A DNA stretch of 64,000 bases from Hydractinia symbiolongicarpus (lineage: Eukaryota > Cnidaria > Hydrozoa > Anthoathecata > Hydractiniidae). The stretch covers positions 2,170,001 through 2,234,000 of the forward strand of contig NC_079878.1 of NCBI RefSeq assembly GCF_029227915.1. Direction: 5' to 3'. This document shows positions 38,503-50,218 of the stretch, piece by piece. A program made the position numbers and the translations under genes. Numbering within the stretch: the stretch's first letter is position 1; the number at the start of each line of letters is the position of its first letter. The notes under the pieces were generated by a model that was given only the letters and a program-made list of their open reading frames with translations, had not been told where the DNA came from and made no database searches.

Positions 38503-38977
38503 TTTCTTCACTTTTTCGATTAACCCTAGAAAAAAATAATTCGTTTGTAATTGATAGTCTTGATTTTATCAGTTCTTTTAAAATTAAGTTTAAACTGTAA
38601 ACAGTCTTCGTATGGATGGTAGGAACTCTTTGTTAAAACAAAATTATAAAGGAATGTGTTGGCAACAATTGTCTAGTGGGGGCGTGATTTTATTTAATTC
38701 CGAATAGTACTTTTTGTCTTTCTCTGGGCGATTGCATAGCTGTGGTACGGACGCACAAAATGATAAATAGAATATATTTTTATCGACTATATTACGAAGA
38801 GCGAAACCCCGTGCATTTTTTTTCCGCAGTCTAACAGGCAGTTAATAATTATATGCAAAAAAACTTGACGGATAGTAAATCAAAGTAAAAATACTATAAA
38901 GTTATTTCGTTAAAATAAAAAGAAAAAGAAAAGGATTTATTGTCCCTTAAAAATTAATAAAATAATGAAAAACTTAC

Positions 38978-39066
38978 CTCTTGTATGTGGATGTCCAGTC
39001 AGATCAAATCTTGCTTTTTCATAGGTACTTTTGGTCCTTTTTATATCAAGCAGGTTGTGACACGTG
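38978..39066 (-). promoter_or_regulatory. bHLH gene 1 promoter and non-coding exon 1
   Basis: On the minus strand: CACGTG E-box at 39066-39061, TATAAAAA box at 39045-39038, then a short exon ending in the donor GAG|GTAAGT at 38978. A start 25-30 bases below the TATA gives an exon of about 33 nt. An E-box so near the TATA would let bHLH proteins, possibly this one, act on the gene; that is inference. Confidence 0.65.
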
Positions 39067-42000
39067 ACTCGTGTATTTTTTCTTTCCCATAATTACGGCT
39101 TCCTTTGAAGTTTACTTTTAGCGCTAATAGAAGTGTCAAATTTACTTCTAATTATGGGTCCTGATTAGTATTGAAAACGATTTGAATACTTTACAAAGAA
39201 AACCGAAGTAACATACTAATTAATCAATAGATGATAATTGAGTACAAGTTTAAATTTGTCATAGTCTGACATATTATTGACAGGTTTTGTTTGGTGTTTT
39301 ATACGCAGTTACAGTTGTACAACATCGCGGTTTACCAGGAAGTTTTTATCAATGTTTTTTAAGTTAACTTCAGTATTAGAAATTTCATGGAACTAGAATC
39401 GTTTTTTCAACAGCAATGAGGAGGAGATTGTCTTCTTTCTAACATAAATTATATTCAGTCAAGTTTTCTGTTCTTGTATTGCGGCAATGAGTTAAGTGTC
39501 ATTTAAAAAATCCGAATTTCAAAATTCCAAAACCTTGTGTTGGCAAACATAAAAATCAGTTTTTATGTAAATGAACGTCCCCGAAATGGGTTGATACTGA
39601 GAAAAAAAATTAAAACGCGCAAATATTTTTTGCCTTTGCGTCGAAATACGAAACAATAAGCTGGCATTAACAACCTTGTCCCCAAGGTATCTTGTATCTT
39701 TCGCATTAGAAATCTAGGTAGAGGGCGCCTGGGAACAAGGCTGGTGTCATTTATGAAAATAAATGTGGCGCGAAACTTTGTAAAACAATAAATACTGTAA
39801 TTATATTTTGTACTTTACGACTTTACACATCACAACATAACAAACTTTTGGTCCATAACAGCTGCAACCGTTGAAATTTTTTTCTTTGAAGTACTGCGCA
39901 AAATAGTTAGTCCCTTTAATCGTTTGTGTTGGTAATTATCACTTGACAATTATTTTCATTAGTTCGCGTACGGGAAGAAAAAAACCCCGCTCGTTTTCTT
40001 GTTAGCACCACAGACATTTGTTCTTTTTTAACACGAATTAAGATGACTAAGTACAGCAAGCTTTGTGTACAATTGCAAATTGAATGTTTTTTCTCGCATC
40101 TCATAGTTATAAAATGTTTACCCGGATAAAAATGATTAAGTACAGAAAACTTTGTGTACGATTGCAAACTGTACTTGCAGACATTTTGAATGCTTTTTTC
40201 TCTCGCAAATTTAACCCTAAACTACATACTTAAATTTATGAAAGTAAATATCTCAAGATGCAGCATTTTAGCACCAAGTCTTTTTACTGCCTAAACCAAG
40301 TCTCTTTCACTTCTTTTTTTGACCATATAACGTTTTAAAAGATGGGAAACTGTTATTAGAGGAAATTTCTTGCGGTAATTTTTGATTGCAGAGTGTAACA
40401 TTGCAAACATTATCGTCACGAAATTTGTAATTAATGGTATAAAAATTAAAAGATGGGAAACTGTTATTAGAGGAAATTTCTTGCGGTAATTTTTGATTGC
40501 AGAGTGTAACATTGCAAACATTATCGTCACGAAATTTGTAATTAATGGTATAAAAATCGGAAAAAAAGAAACGCTTAACTCCAAATTTACGCTTGCTTTA
40601 AAATCGAGTTTTTTATATAAGCTTCTCTTATTAAACCGAGACCCGGCAAAACAATGCGTAACGTAAAATTACATTAATTTTCTTGAGAAAATTTTCTCAA
40701 TACCTTCTTAACGTGTTCCTCTTTTTATCCAAATTTCAGTCTGTTTTATAACCTAGGTTCTAATAAAAAAAAAGTACAGGGACAATGAAATCACAGCGGA
40801 CAAATCGTGTACAAACGTGAATCAGGCACCTTTTAAGATACAAATATGCCCTGAGACGAAGTTGATCTAAGTAGCTGCTTATTTCTTTTACCTCTTCTTG
40901 TACCTTAGCTTTTACCTTAACAAGCGGATGTGATGGGTCGAGATTAAACCAGCTTCAAAACATCTACACAAGCAGAAAATAACTACATTATATTTACCGC
41001 TCCTCCTATAAACTTGTGTGAAATTTGGGCAAAGTCCAAACTCGACGCCTGGGCTCTTTGTCTCTTTTTTATAAACGGGAAGGCGAGACGAAATTTCTCG
41101 CCCGTCCCTTATATCAAAAAGAGAAAAAAAGCCCTGGAATCGGGGATGGGTAAAGTCTGAGCTTTAAAACGAAGATATCTCCTTAGTGAACATTTTTTTT
41201 CTTCATTTTTATGTGTACGACGAATCAGTACAAAACACGTCCTGTTCTTCATGAATATTAATATTCTACGGATTGAAATATCCATTACCCTGCTCTCTTA
41301 ACCTCCCCCATAACGTCGGTTCGGTTACCTCACATCTACCAATTTGCGATTCACCCCACTCTTAAAAAAAGTTTTATTTCGTTACGTTTTCTTTTCTATA
41401 TTTTGAAAATTTTTGAATACAAGTGTAATTATTCAGTCCCGTTGAAAATAGCACATGCCGCGGTTGTTAAATGTTTCAGGGGGTGCAACTTGAAGTTTGC
41501 TTTACCAGCAGTTTCTTTTACACATTTAACTCCTATAGCGAGAAAAAAACAACAGAAATCAAAAATTGTTATTCAAGTGATTACGTTCCTTTACACGTCT
41601 GATCCCCACCGGGAATAACAACACGTGGTAAACACAAGGGCCATCACAAGTTGTACAAGTAACACGAATGTAATGAAATTGAATGGCCTGGTTCTAACGT
41701 GCTTAAATATGTTCATTTGATACCACTGTAATTTTTTTAAAAGCGCGTGAGGAAAAGGTGGCAATAACTTGTAGCCGCATGCCAATACGCGCATTGGTTA
41801 AAAAGGTGGCTTGTAAACAACCTCGTTCCTACATTGTTTTATCTCTTAACGTCTTGCCGATATACCTTGATGATACTAATTTTTGATGGTATTAATTTTC
41901 GCTCTTTTCGCAAATTATGGGACTAATACTTTACTTTTTCTACCCGCGAAAATTAAAGTGACAATTTACTGTAGCATAATTTTAAGGCTATAATTGAAAC

Positions 42001-42106
42001 TTAACAATAAATACTCATATATTATAATTTATAACTTTATATATACATATATTTACAATAGACCTCTTCGTACTCTAGCCGCACTGGGTACGAGGTTTGG
42101 CACCAA
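39067..42106. other. Intergenic region between the two bHLH genes
   Basis: Contains the 111-bp tandem duplication 40337-40558, a fold-back with CCCTTATATCAAAAAGAG near 41045-41130 related to units at 14735-14800, CGCGAAAATTAA-type repeats near 41885-41960, and otherwise AT-rich sequence. No supported gene. Confidence 0.55.
40337..40558. repeat. Tandem duplication of a 111-bp unit
   Basis: The unit beginning AAAAGATGGGAAACTGTTAT and ending GGTATAAAAAT is present twice in a row, essentially identical. The repeated minus-strand reading frame at 40291-40584 comes from this duplication. Confidence 0.92.
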
Positions 42107-42706
42107 TCACAGACAAGAATTCAAATGTGAAATGTAATTCATCGCTGCATTCAAGATGTCAATTTTTCTCATTGTTTTCTTCTTCATTTCATCTGGCAAA
42201 GTGTTCTGCAAAATTCGAAAAGCTTCCGACATGCGCTGGATCCGGTGTCGTTCTCTCTCATTGTTTATCGTACGTCGTGTTTGTAAAACCGACTCCGAGA
42301 CGCTTCTTTTTCGACGTCTCCTTTTAGTCGAAGATTGAACAGGTTTTGCGTCGCAAAAGTTAAGTTTTCTTTTTGTTTCTATACTCGAATTATTATCACT
42401 CTCAATTTTCTCAGGGGTGTACTGCATATTAGAACCATTAACTTCAGTAATAGTAAGAAGACCTTGGGTTGTCTCAAATTCTGTTGGTTGGTACGTCGCG
42501 TTGATCTGTGAACATTTGGGACTCTGGAAAATATTTTCACCGCAGGTGGTTTCTATCTTGTACGCCGTATTTATTGCTGCATGTTGCGGTAATGTTACTG
42601 CGTTTGGTTTCAATCTTGTCTCACCACCATATTGCTCAAATGGACTCGATGACACACAATTCGATAAGTAAGGATACGCCACACTAGTGCCAGTGAAGTA
42701 AGACAT
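42107..42706 (-). CDS. bHLH transcription factor 2 (group A-like), 199 aa
   Basis: The coding exon follows an acceptor at 42724 (TTTGCATACTTTAG). The ATG at 42706 gives MSYFTGTSVAYPYLSN. The C-terminal residues 146-199 form the bHLH: basic region TINNERERHRIQRM, helix 1 SEAFRILQNTLP, loop DEMKKKTMRK, helix 2 IDILNAAMNYISHL. An Arg/Lys cluster KRRRRKRS precedes it as a probable NLS. As in bHLH gene 1, the domain ends the protein, but the N-termini are not alike. A short upstream exon ends at 42843 (ATGG|GTAAGT). It contains ATGs that would read out of frame, so it is taken as non-coding. Class within group A is undetermined. Confidence 0.85.
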   Translation of the reverse strand: MSYFTGTSVAYPYLSNCVSSSPFEQYGGETRLKPNAVTLPQHAAINTAYKIETTCGENIFQSPKCSQINATYQPTEFETTQGLLTITEVNGSNMQYTPEKIESDNNSSIETKRKLNFCDAKPVQSSTKRRRRKRSVSESVLQTRRTINNERERHRIQRMSEAFRILQNTLPDEMKKKTMRKIDILNAAMNYISHLNSCL

Positions 42707-42842
42707 CTGTGATCTTGGGAGATCTAAAGTATGCAAAAGAAAAATCATGAAGTTTCAATATTTGCACGTAGGCAGTTTTTTAACAAACCAACCAAAAGAA
42801 ATAATGTACATTGGTAAATTTTTACAAACAACATTTACTTAC

Positions 42843-42967
42843 CCATCCAAAATATAATTTCCTCTTTTTTAAATATGTACAGTACGAACTTGTTTCCATC
42901 ATTATATCCTAAAACTAACGCGGTGTACCTGTAACTACCTGTATGTATTGTTTTTGTATTGCACGTG
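42843..42967 (-). promoter_or_regulatory. bHLH gene 2 promoter and non-coding exon 1
   Basis: Minus strand: CACGTG at 42967-42962, within GCACGTGC; TATA-like GATATAAT at 42908-42901; exon 1 donor at 42843. The TATA-to-donor distance (58) nearly equals that in bHLH gene 1 (60). Confidence 0.5.
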
Positions 42968-43258
42968 CGTTTTATCCAATAACTAATATGGCGTACCCGC
43001 AGCCTCGTTTCAAGGACATGTGCTGATTATGTTACTCTTGTTTTATAAGTACAACAAAAACGTTTAATATACGTGTGCCTATGTCCCAGACTTATAATTT
43101 GATTTACAACAATCTTGGGGGTATGGAAACTAAATGATCTCAAGGTGTTAATTTTTTTTAAACTTTTTTATTTTTTGCAATCACAATAATAAACAGTACA
43201 GTATAATTGACAACTTTGTTAATTTACTGCAGGTTTTGATTCTGTAAATCCTTCGCGA

Positions 43259-46194
43259 TTAACCTAAAAAATAATAATAAAAAAATAAAAAATAAAAACA
43301 ATAATAAAAAAATATAAGCAAATAAATAAATGTCTTTCCCTGTGCTACAAAAACCGGGAGATATTCACGCTTTTTTTTTCTCAAAAATATGCTTTTTAAG
43401 AATTTCAGGTTAAAACAATAGGTAATAAGAATAATGAAAAGCTAAATTTTGATATCGTTATTGAAAAAGCGCGTATTTTTTGTAATGAATTGAGTTTTCC
43501 TAACTTGTTTGTCAAAAAATTCGTTTTCCAGATCCACACGAGCTAGCCGTCTTAAAAAGTCTAACAACAATAAAACAAAAAAACTAACTTACAATATTGA
43601 CAAGATTTATAGCACTGTTTTTTCAAAACTTTCTGTAGGCTTGTCGAGCCAGAATGACAATAACGTAAAAGAGGTGTACAGTAATCCAAACCATTCTCGT
43701 CCTCACATACTAAGATAAAACATTAACAATAACACATCAGTTTCCCATAGGAAAGTGTGAGAAACCTCTAAATAATTTGTTTACCTGGTGCTCGCGAAGG
43801 GGGTGGCGTTAAAGTTGGCGGCAGCGTTCCTTTTCCTGTAATAGTGAACAAAGAAAAAATTTTCTCTACCTCCCAATATCATTCAATTAATATACCTTCC
43901 ATCACATTCTTCATGGTAAAAGGGCTTAGAAAGCACGTTCTATGGAATATTTATTATTTTGGCCAAAAAACGGGATCACCCAGAAAAGTGGGCGGAGGGA
44001 AAGGGGGTGGCCGTTGAAGCAACTAAGATGGGCCTAATTGAAAGTTAAAAACTAGGTTGCTAACAATCAATTAAAAACAACCAAACAGACTACTCTTTAC
44101 AGCAGGTAAATAAAACCACAAGTCATGGCCAAACTCACCATTACATCGATACATAGCGTTTAATTGTCGCACATCACTTGCACTCAGGTGAGTGGATGTA
44201 CCAATCAGATCTTCATATTTCTTCTGCAACGTTTTGATAGTCATGCGGCCACCACCGAAAGTATCCTTGCGATAATGAGAGATGGATAAATAGTCATATG
44301 CTTCTCCTCGAAAATCCAACTGACTGTGTGGATACTTTTTGAAATTTTTTCGTGCAGCTGGAAGCAAAAGTTTATATAAATAAAATTGGACTAAATTTAT
44401 TACATTACCACCAGAGACACGAGAGTATAGCAAGCCCCAGCGTTTTCTCTAGGTGGTTTGAAAACGCTACATTGTGCAGAGTGAGGGTTTGAACTTGGGG
44501 TGTTATGATCACTCTAGTTTTATGGCCAGTCGTTTATATTCCTAGCATAGCTATTTGGTGCATTTTTAGCACGAAATCTGTCCGTATGACAGACAGACGT
44601 CGGCGCTATTATAATAGAAAAGGAAGATAAAGTGCACATGTACTTTATTTTACCGTTAGGTATATTATCCCATATTATTTTGACATATTTGTCACGGTCA
44701 GCTCTGGATTGCTCATGATGAAATCCTAGAGAGTGGAACATCTCATGCATGGCGGTTGGAGCGTGTTGGCATTCTGACGCAAGACTAATTTTATTGACAG
44801 TACCAAAGTAGCCGACTCTTGAATGACACCTAAGGCAAAAAAATAGCACATCATTGTATCTCCCAGTCAAAAAAAAGTATTTTCATAAACAATGATATCT
44901 CGAAGAAAAGAAGTCTCTCAGATCGAGGTTGCCTTGATTATTTGACGGTACTTAAAAAAATACAATAAACAGAACTGTTGCCTCACGGCTGACCCAAGTA
45001 TCAACAAACTTACCCCGAGCCCTCATAGAAATAAAAATACGCTTTCTCGTTCGTTCTTCGCACGAACTTTAAACAAGTTTTGGCGTGATACTCCACGATA
45101 GCGGCGTTGATCGCTTTCATCGCTTTCGAACTTTGTACTAAAGGAAATAATCGAAATACTGAAGCAGTCGCGCTTACAAATATTAGCAGACATTTAACAC
45201 GAGGTACCTCACTGGTAGGGATCTAGTTATTTGTTGTCTAGAAAAAACACTTTTTTAAAATATCAAAAATCCACCTTGTTCACAGTTCTTTTCTCGTTTT
45301 GGCCGTATGTACCAGAAAAAAAAACAAAGGCCTGGAAAAGAGGTTGCAAACAAATAAAAAAAAGAACAAATTAGACAATACCAACACATTATACGAACAT
45401 ACTTATTTCCTTGGAAGCGCTCCAAGCAATTGTTGTGGACGGCCATCGATTGGAGATTACTCCCGCAAAGCTGTTTCCAGAACTAGCATCTTGGATGCGT
45501 CTCATTTGCTCGGGAGATAATATCATATCGCCTTCGAAAAGGTTTGGATCTAAACCAAGAGGAAGATATTATTGTTACGTTGTAGCGAGGAGACGATCAT
45601 GTGAAAGTGACAACAAAAGAGATTAGGAGCATCTGTTTATTTAAGAAAACAGACCGCGAATCGAACCGTCGATGCGCTGGCAAAATAAATGTTGATTCTA
45701 ACCCAAGAAAAACTACTTTTATGCCTATAATCCTTTGATTCAGAATTTTTAAACTTTTTATGAAAAAATTTAGAAAGTTTTTTTGGTGAACGGCTACACC
45801 GCACGGAGTAACTAAAATTGGTAGCTATTCGCTTTTTTTTCGGATATTTAACCGCGCCCTCTTCTTGCAAGAGAACACAGCAGGGGGTTTTCAACCCCAT
45901 GCAGCCCCCGTTTGTCTTTTGTATGTTGTCACAAAAGTGTTAAATCATAGAAAACATCTTCACATTCCAACGAGGCACCAACTTCTCTTCGCATACGCGT
46001 AACAAGTTCTGATTTCCTGTGGACGCCTAAATATTATCTTCGAGCACATGAAAATTAAAACCTTCATGTAACCGTGTATTGTCTACGCTTAGATTCGATA
46101 GCTAAAAAACACACTAAGAAATAGAATATTTACTTTCCATTGGAGGAAATGACATCACAGAGCGAACCAATAAAATCACGAGAAGCGAAATCAT
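43259..46194 (-). CDS. Secreted astacin-family metalloprotease with C-terminal ShKT domain, complete, 8 exons, 299 aa
   Basis: Family role: M12A zinc endopeptidase, secreted as a zymogen. Exons: 46194-46134, 45549-45403, 45137-45014, 44829-44654, 44357-44139, 43835-43785, 43709-43593 and 43263-43259; 900 nt, all phases agree, and the last exon supplies only the end of the final Cys codon plus TAA. A signal peptide (residues 1 to about 17, hydrophobic MISLLVILLV) is followed by a short propeptide and the mature-domain marker RWPSTTIAW. Zinc site HEMFHSLGFHHE gives H139, E140, H143 and H149, all present. The Met-turn reads SISHY instead of S-I-M-H-Y: Ser196 replaces the conserved Met, while zinc-ligand Tyr198 is kept. 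A Pro/Thr linker leads to a six-Cys ShKT module (Cys 261, 270, 277, 292, 296, 299). Such pairs are common in cnidarians; the target protein is unknown. Confidence 0.93.
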
Positions 46195-49100
46195 GTTTTG
46201 GTCAGTGTTACAGCAACACCAAATTTGTTCTGAAGTTGGAGATCGTGTTTAGGATAGATACTTCAAGATAAACAGAAGTATACAATCTTGAAGCGTTACT
46301 TTACCATTGTTGAAATCGGGTCAAATCCGAAAGTTAATTAAGCACTTAATAAATCTTCATTGGGCAAGTGTTTTGAAAGACAGGAAGAGCGCTGCAAACA
46401 AGGTTGCTTGGCTACTACAGGAGATCACTGCTGCATCAACCTTTTAGTTGCCGTGATTAAAATGCATAGGAGAATTCCAAAAAAGAAAATATAGTCATAC
46501 AAAAGAAGTCTTTGACGAGAAACACGAAATTTTTAAAACCGAAGAAATTACCCTTGTTTCGGGTTCAAATTTTAGGAAACACAAAAGATGTGAGACGCTT
46601 CAATGCGAACGCATGAATTAAACAAAGATTGTTTTTTGTTTGAAAGCTGTTCACACGAGAGCGTTGATATCATTCCATTTCTTTGATTAACCGTCTCGGC
46701 TGTTTCAACAAAAAACTTTGATTTTAGAAGTACTCGCAGATAATTATTATCGTGTTGAATATTTTTTCTGTGCTAATTTAAGAAGTTGAAAGTGTTGTTT
46801 AACAGATTCGACGTTGTTTACTGGGTATTGTGCTAATCCTGTGATGACGGCTTCAGGCAAGAAGCTCTGATAACGAGGATGAAGATAATCTGTAATCGGA
46901 TCCACCATCATTTCTAAAGCTGCAAGTTATAACCAGGGAGCTTTCACAAAAATAGCTACATACAATTTCAACATTTGGTCAAATTATGAAATTTCTTTTC
47001 CCACACAAAACAGACGAATTGCTTTAAGGATTTTAGCAGTTTTGTTAATTTTTCATAATTTTTTTCATTATATTTTTTTAGTACTTTAAAATTAACGGGA
47101 AAATTCTTTTTCGCAAAAATTAATCTCACATAATTTTTTAAAACACCGATACGCGAAAATCAATCCTAATCAATTTAGCGAGTTTTTGACTTTTGTAAAG
47201 TTTTCTGGTTTTCTTTTCAATTACAGCTCTTTCCTAAAATACCGTGTGTCTGATTTTTTAGTGAGATTTTAATTTTTAAACTGAGATCTGTCTTGTTTCA
47301 CAAACTATGCTGAACTTATGAGATAAAAAAATTCTCGACATAACCAATCAAACTCGTCATACGTGGTATGTAATTATCTAGACATTTCTAAGGGCTGGTC
47401 CAATATCTCTTCTTCCTGAACCATGGCGTATTTCTGTTAGCTACTACAGACATAATAATTCATTTTAATCCATGTTTCTCTATTATCATGTAAATATTCG
47501 CTACGATTAAATTTCGCGATTTCGCAAATTTTCATGCTTTTCGCGAAATGCATTAATTCCCACTGTCGTCATTCGCAAAAATTTATTCTTGCGAATTCTT
47601 GCATCTCCGTCATCGCGAATGAAGTGCTTGTGAATTTATTTTTTAAACTTTTCTTTTAGCGAAATTTTGGGATATGATAAATCATTGTGTTCGTGTAAAT
47701 GGACTACTTTGTGTTCGCGTAAATGTACTATTTTTTGGCTCGCCTGGATTTTATATATTTTATATAAAATTCAGGCTATATTTATGTTTATATATTTTAA
47801 TAACAAATTAATTTTTTCTTTCGCTAAGATTTTGCCAGCTGCAGAAGTGGAGAGCCGTCAGTTGGTGAATTTCTACACAGGTCCTGAGAATCCTTACATC
47901 AATGATAGATAATGATTCCTTTGATTAATCTAATCGGGACATGACTCTCGTGAAATAAATTATCACGGAATTTACTGAAATTATATTCGCGAATAAAAAT
48001 TCTTTCAAAATATAACAAAAAAAATTATCAAAATTCAGATTTGCGAAATTAAAATTCTCGCGAAAATTTATTCCACAAGGATATTAATAAAGGTTGGTGG
48101 AGTATTTTCTTTTAGTGCAGAAGTTGCAGGTTCGCACTCCGCACGAGACAACTATACCTACATCAAGTAACTTGCGCCAGGCTTGTTTAACACTCAGAAT
48201 ATGATATGATTATCGCTATTAGACTATTTCCCGTACTGTCACGGCACGGGGTATCTTGGGGTGTTAAATTATTTCCATAAATGCCAAAGTGGGTGCGCTG
48301 ATTTCATAACAACTTATTGTAGATGACAATAGAAAACTGGACATTTGCGCAGCGATTGATGTAGCAGAGTCCGTTAATGGCATCACAAGTCACTTTTTTG
48401 CGTACGCTCAACACTTTGACGCATTTTCAGTTATAACGTCGTATAACATGTCACATCAACGTATTGGGTAAACTGTCGCGGATTTCTAATTTGCAAGGAG
48501 TTTGCAGTTTGTGTCATTTACCAAAGATTTCTCATCATCACAATCGTGGCAGCCATGATAAAATATTCCATCTTCAAACAACCGATAGGTGCCACACAAC
48601 AACTGCAACTCTTTTTAGAAGTCGGAATAGTAAACTTAGAACACGCGGGAGGACTGCTTCTGGTAATATTTTTTACGTGTGCGATTGCAAAGATATAATG
48701 GATTTAGATTTAGTACGTCTACAGCGGAAATCCGTAACGCATTCAGGTCATTACGCATTTTAGCAAGCTGCATTTCGTATTTCCTGCTGAAGGGAAAGCG
48801 ATACAAGATATGAAAAATAAAAAAAACTGTAACATGACTGTTCAACGGCAGCCGATAGCAATAAAAATCAAAGAAAAGTTTATAAATTTTCTAAACACCC
48901 GTTAACAAAATTTCAAACTCTGAAAGTCATTAACCAAAGAGGAAATAATTATGTCCGTTTAGTTTGTTTTTGTCGCTAAAGCATTGCGATGGGGGAGGTT
49001 TCCTGGCTAATTTAAGGGTGTTATTTAAATTGATTATTTTTTGAACAATTCTCCTTTCTCTTTTTTCACATGACAATCAAAACATCTTTCGCAAATCAAA

Positions 49101-50218
49101 AAATTTAACCAGCTTTAAAATACTTTGAAGTATTTAATTTCGTAAGTAAGAGCCGTAAAAATTTTTTTTCAACCATATAGCGGACACAACTCGTTCTAGC
49201 GTACAATTTTTGCAACGACAAACAGAGTCCTGGTTAACTTTTCATCAGAAACGCTCTTTTTAGCGGACATATTGTAATAGCGGAAACCTTTTTGTTGCCA
49301 CAGGGAACTTTCCCGTATAAATGTGAGATTAAAAATGTGAATAAAACTCCCACGCTATAATTTTCTCAACTTCGGTATTAAACCAAATCTAAGCCAATTA
49401 AGGAATTCGCAATATCAAGACGCAGGAGGAGGTTTACTTTCCCAAACGTCTCTCGCTAAGCTTTCTCTTTTACGGTTTGTTAGTTATTCCATTTAATAGG
49501 GGCGAAAATCATCGCCTTTAAGGAAATAAGTTTTGGTGAATACAAAGTTTTTGAAGATTGATTTAGCTATACATGCCTAAGCACTTCTCGTTTGAATTAA
49601 CTTCTCATTATAAATCGAGGCGAAGCTAGTTTTCAAAATTTCGCGCGGCATAACAAAGAAATTTTTTGGACGTAAAAACAAGACGACAGTGGATTACGAA
49701 AAACTCAAAGTTATTTTAATAAACATTTTTAAGACATAGAAACAAAAACGATAACAAACAGAATAACCATTTTTTACTTTAGGAGTCGTCTCTTTTCTGC
49801 AGCAAATTACCCGTCATCCTTGGGGTTCGTGTTGCTCATGTGCTTGCTGAAATTTTCCGCAATTGCAGTTTTTATTCAAATTCCAGTGACGGCGACGTAG
49901 CTGGCTCCACAGTAAACAATCGCAAAGCCGCCTGGAACTTCCGTGGAAAGGGGCCAGAGACCTTTTGAACAAAGGCGGAAAATGTGATCAGATATGTCAT
50001 AAGCAGGAAGCGAAGTTGACTATGACATTCTTTTTAATGATTAAAATGATTTGTGGTCATTTTTTAATTAGACCGGACTGACAGCCGGGCATAGGCCTGT
50101 GGGCTTACGGACGGTACGGCTTCAAATGCGGAGAAATAGTGTACCTTTAACGGTATACTATCTCGGTCAACGTATAAAATCTCTGATATAAATAACTTTT
50201 TTTAATCTTGCATCGGCC
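46195..50218. other. Region with weak coding-like segments, no complete gene
   Basis: Besides the exon at 46747-46913, minus-strand segments at 48522-48610 (contains LLCGTYRLFEDGIFYHGCHD, ending at a GTAAAT donor) and about 48310-48425 (contains TCDAINGLCYINRCANVQ) look protein-like and Cys-rich, but I could not join them with consistent phases. A plus segment at 47830-47912 (AAEVESRQLVNFYTGPENPY) follows an acceptor-like site. TTCGCGAAA-type repeats fill 47090-47170, 47500-47640 and 47930-48080. Positions 49000-50218 show nothing I can name. Confidence 0.35.
46747..46913 (-). CDS. Possible terminal exon of an unidentified minus-strand gene
   Basis: After a GCTTTAG acceptor the frame reads MMVDPITDYLHPRYQSFLPE, then AVITGLAQYPVNNVESVKQH and a basic end to TAA at 46747. 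Fifty-four codons stay open with balanced composition, but upstream exons were not found, so the product is unknown. It requires a preceding exon ending in phase 1. It is about 550 bp upstream of the astacin start, on the same strand. Confidence 0.4.

Noticed and set aside
42844-42892. Possible N-terminal coding exon for bHLH gene 2 starting at an ATGATG
   Set aside because: Joining it to the downstream acceptor puts the bHLH exon in the wrong frame; better taken as untranslated.
47830-47912. Plus-strand exon-like segment ending NPYINDR
   Set aside because: It has an acceptor-like start and a stop, but no upstream exon or homologue was found; left as a note only.
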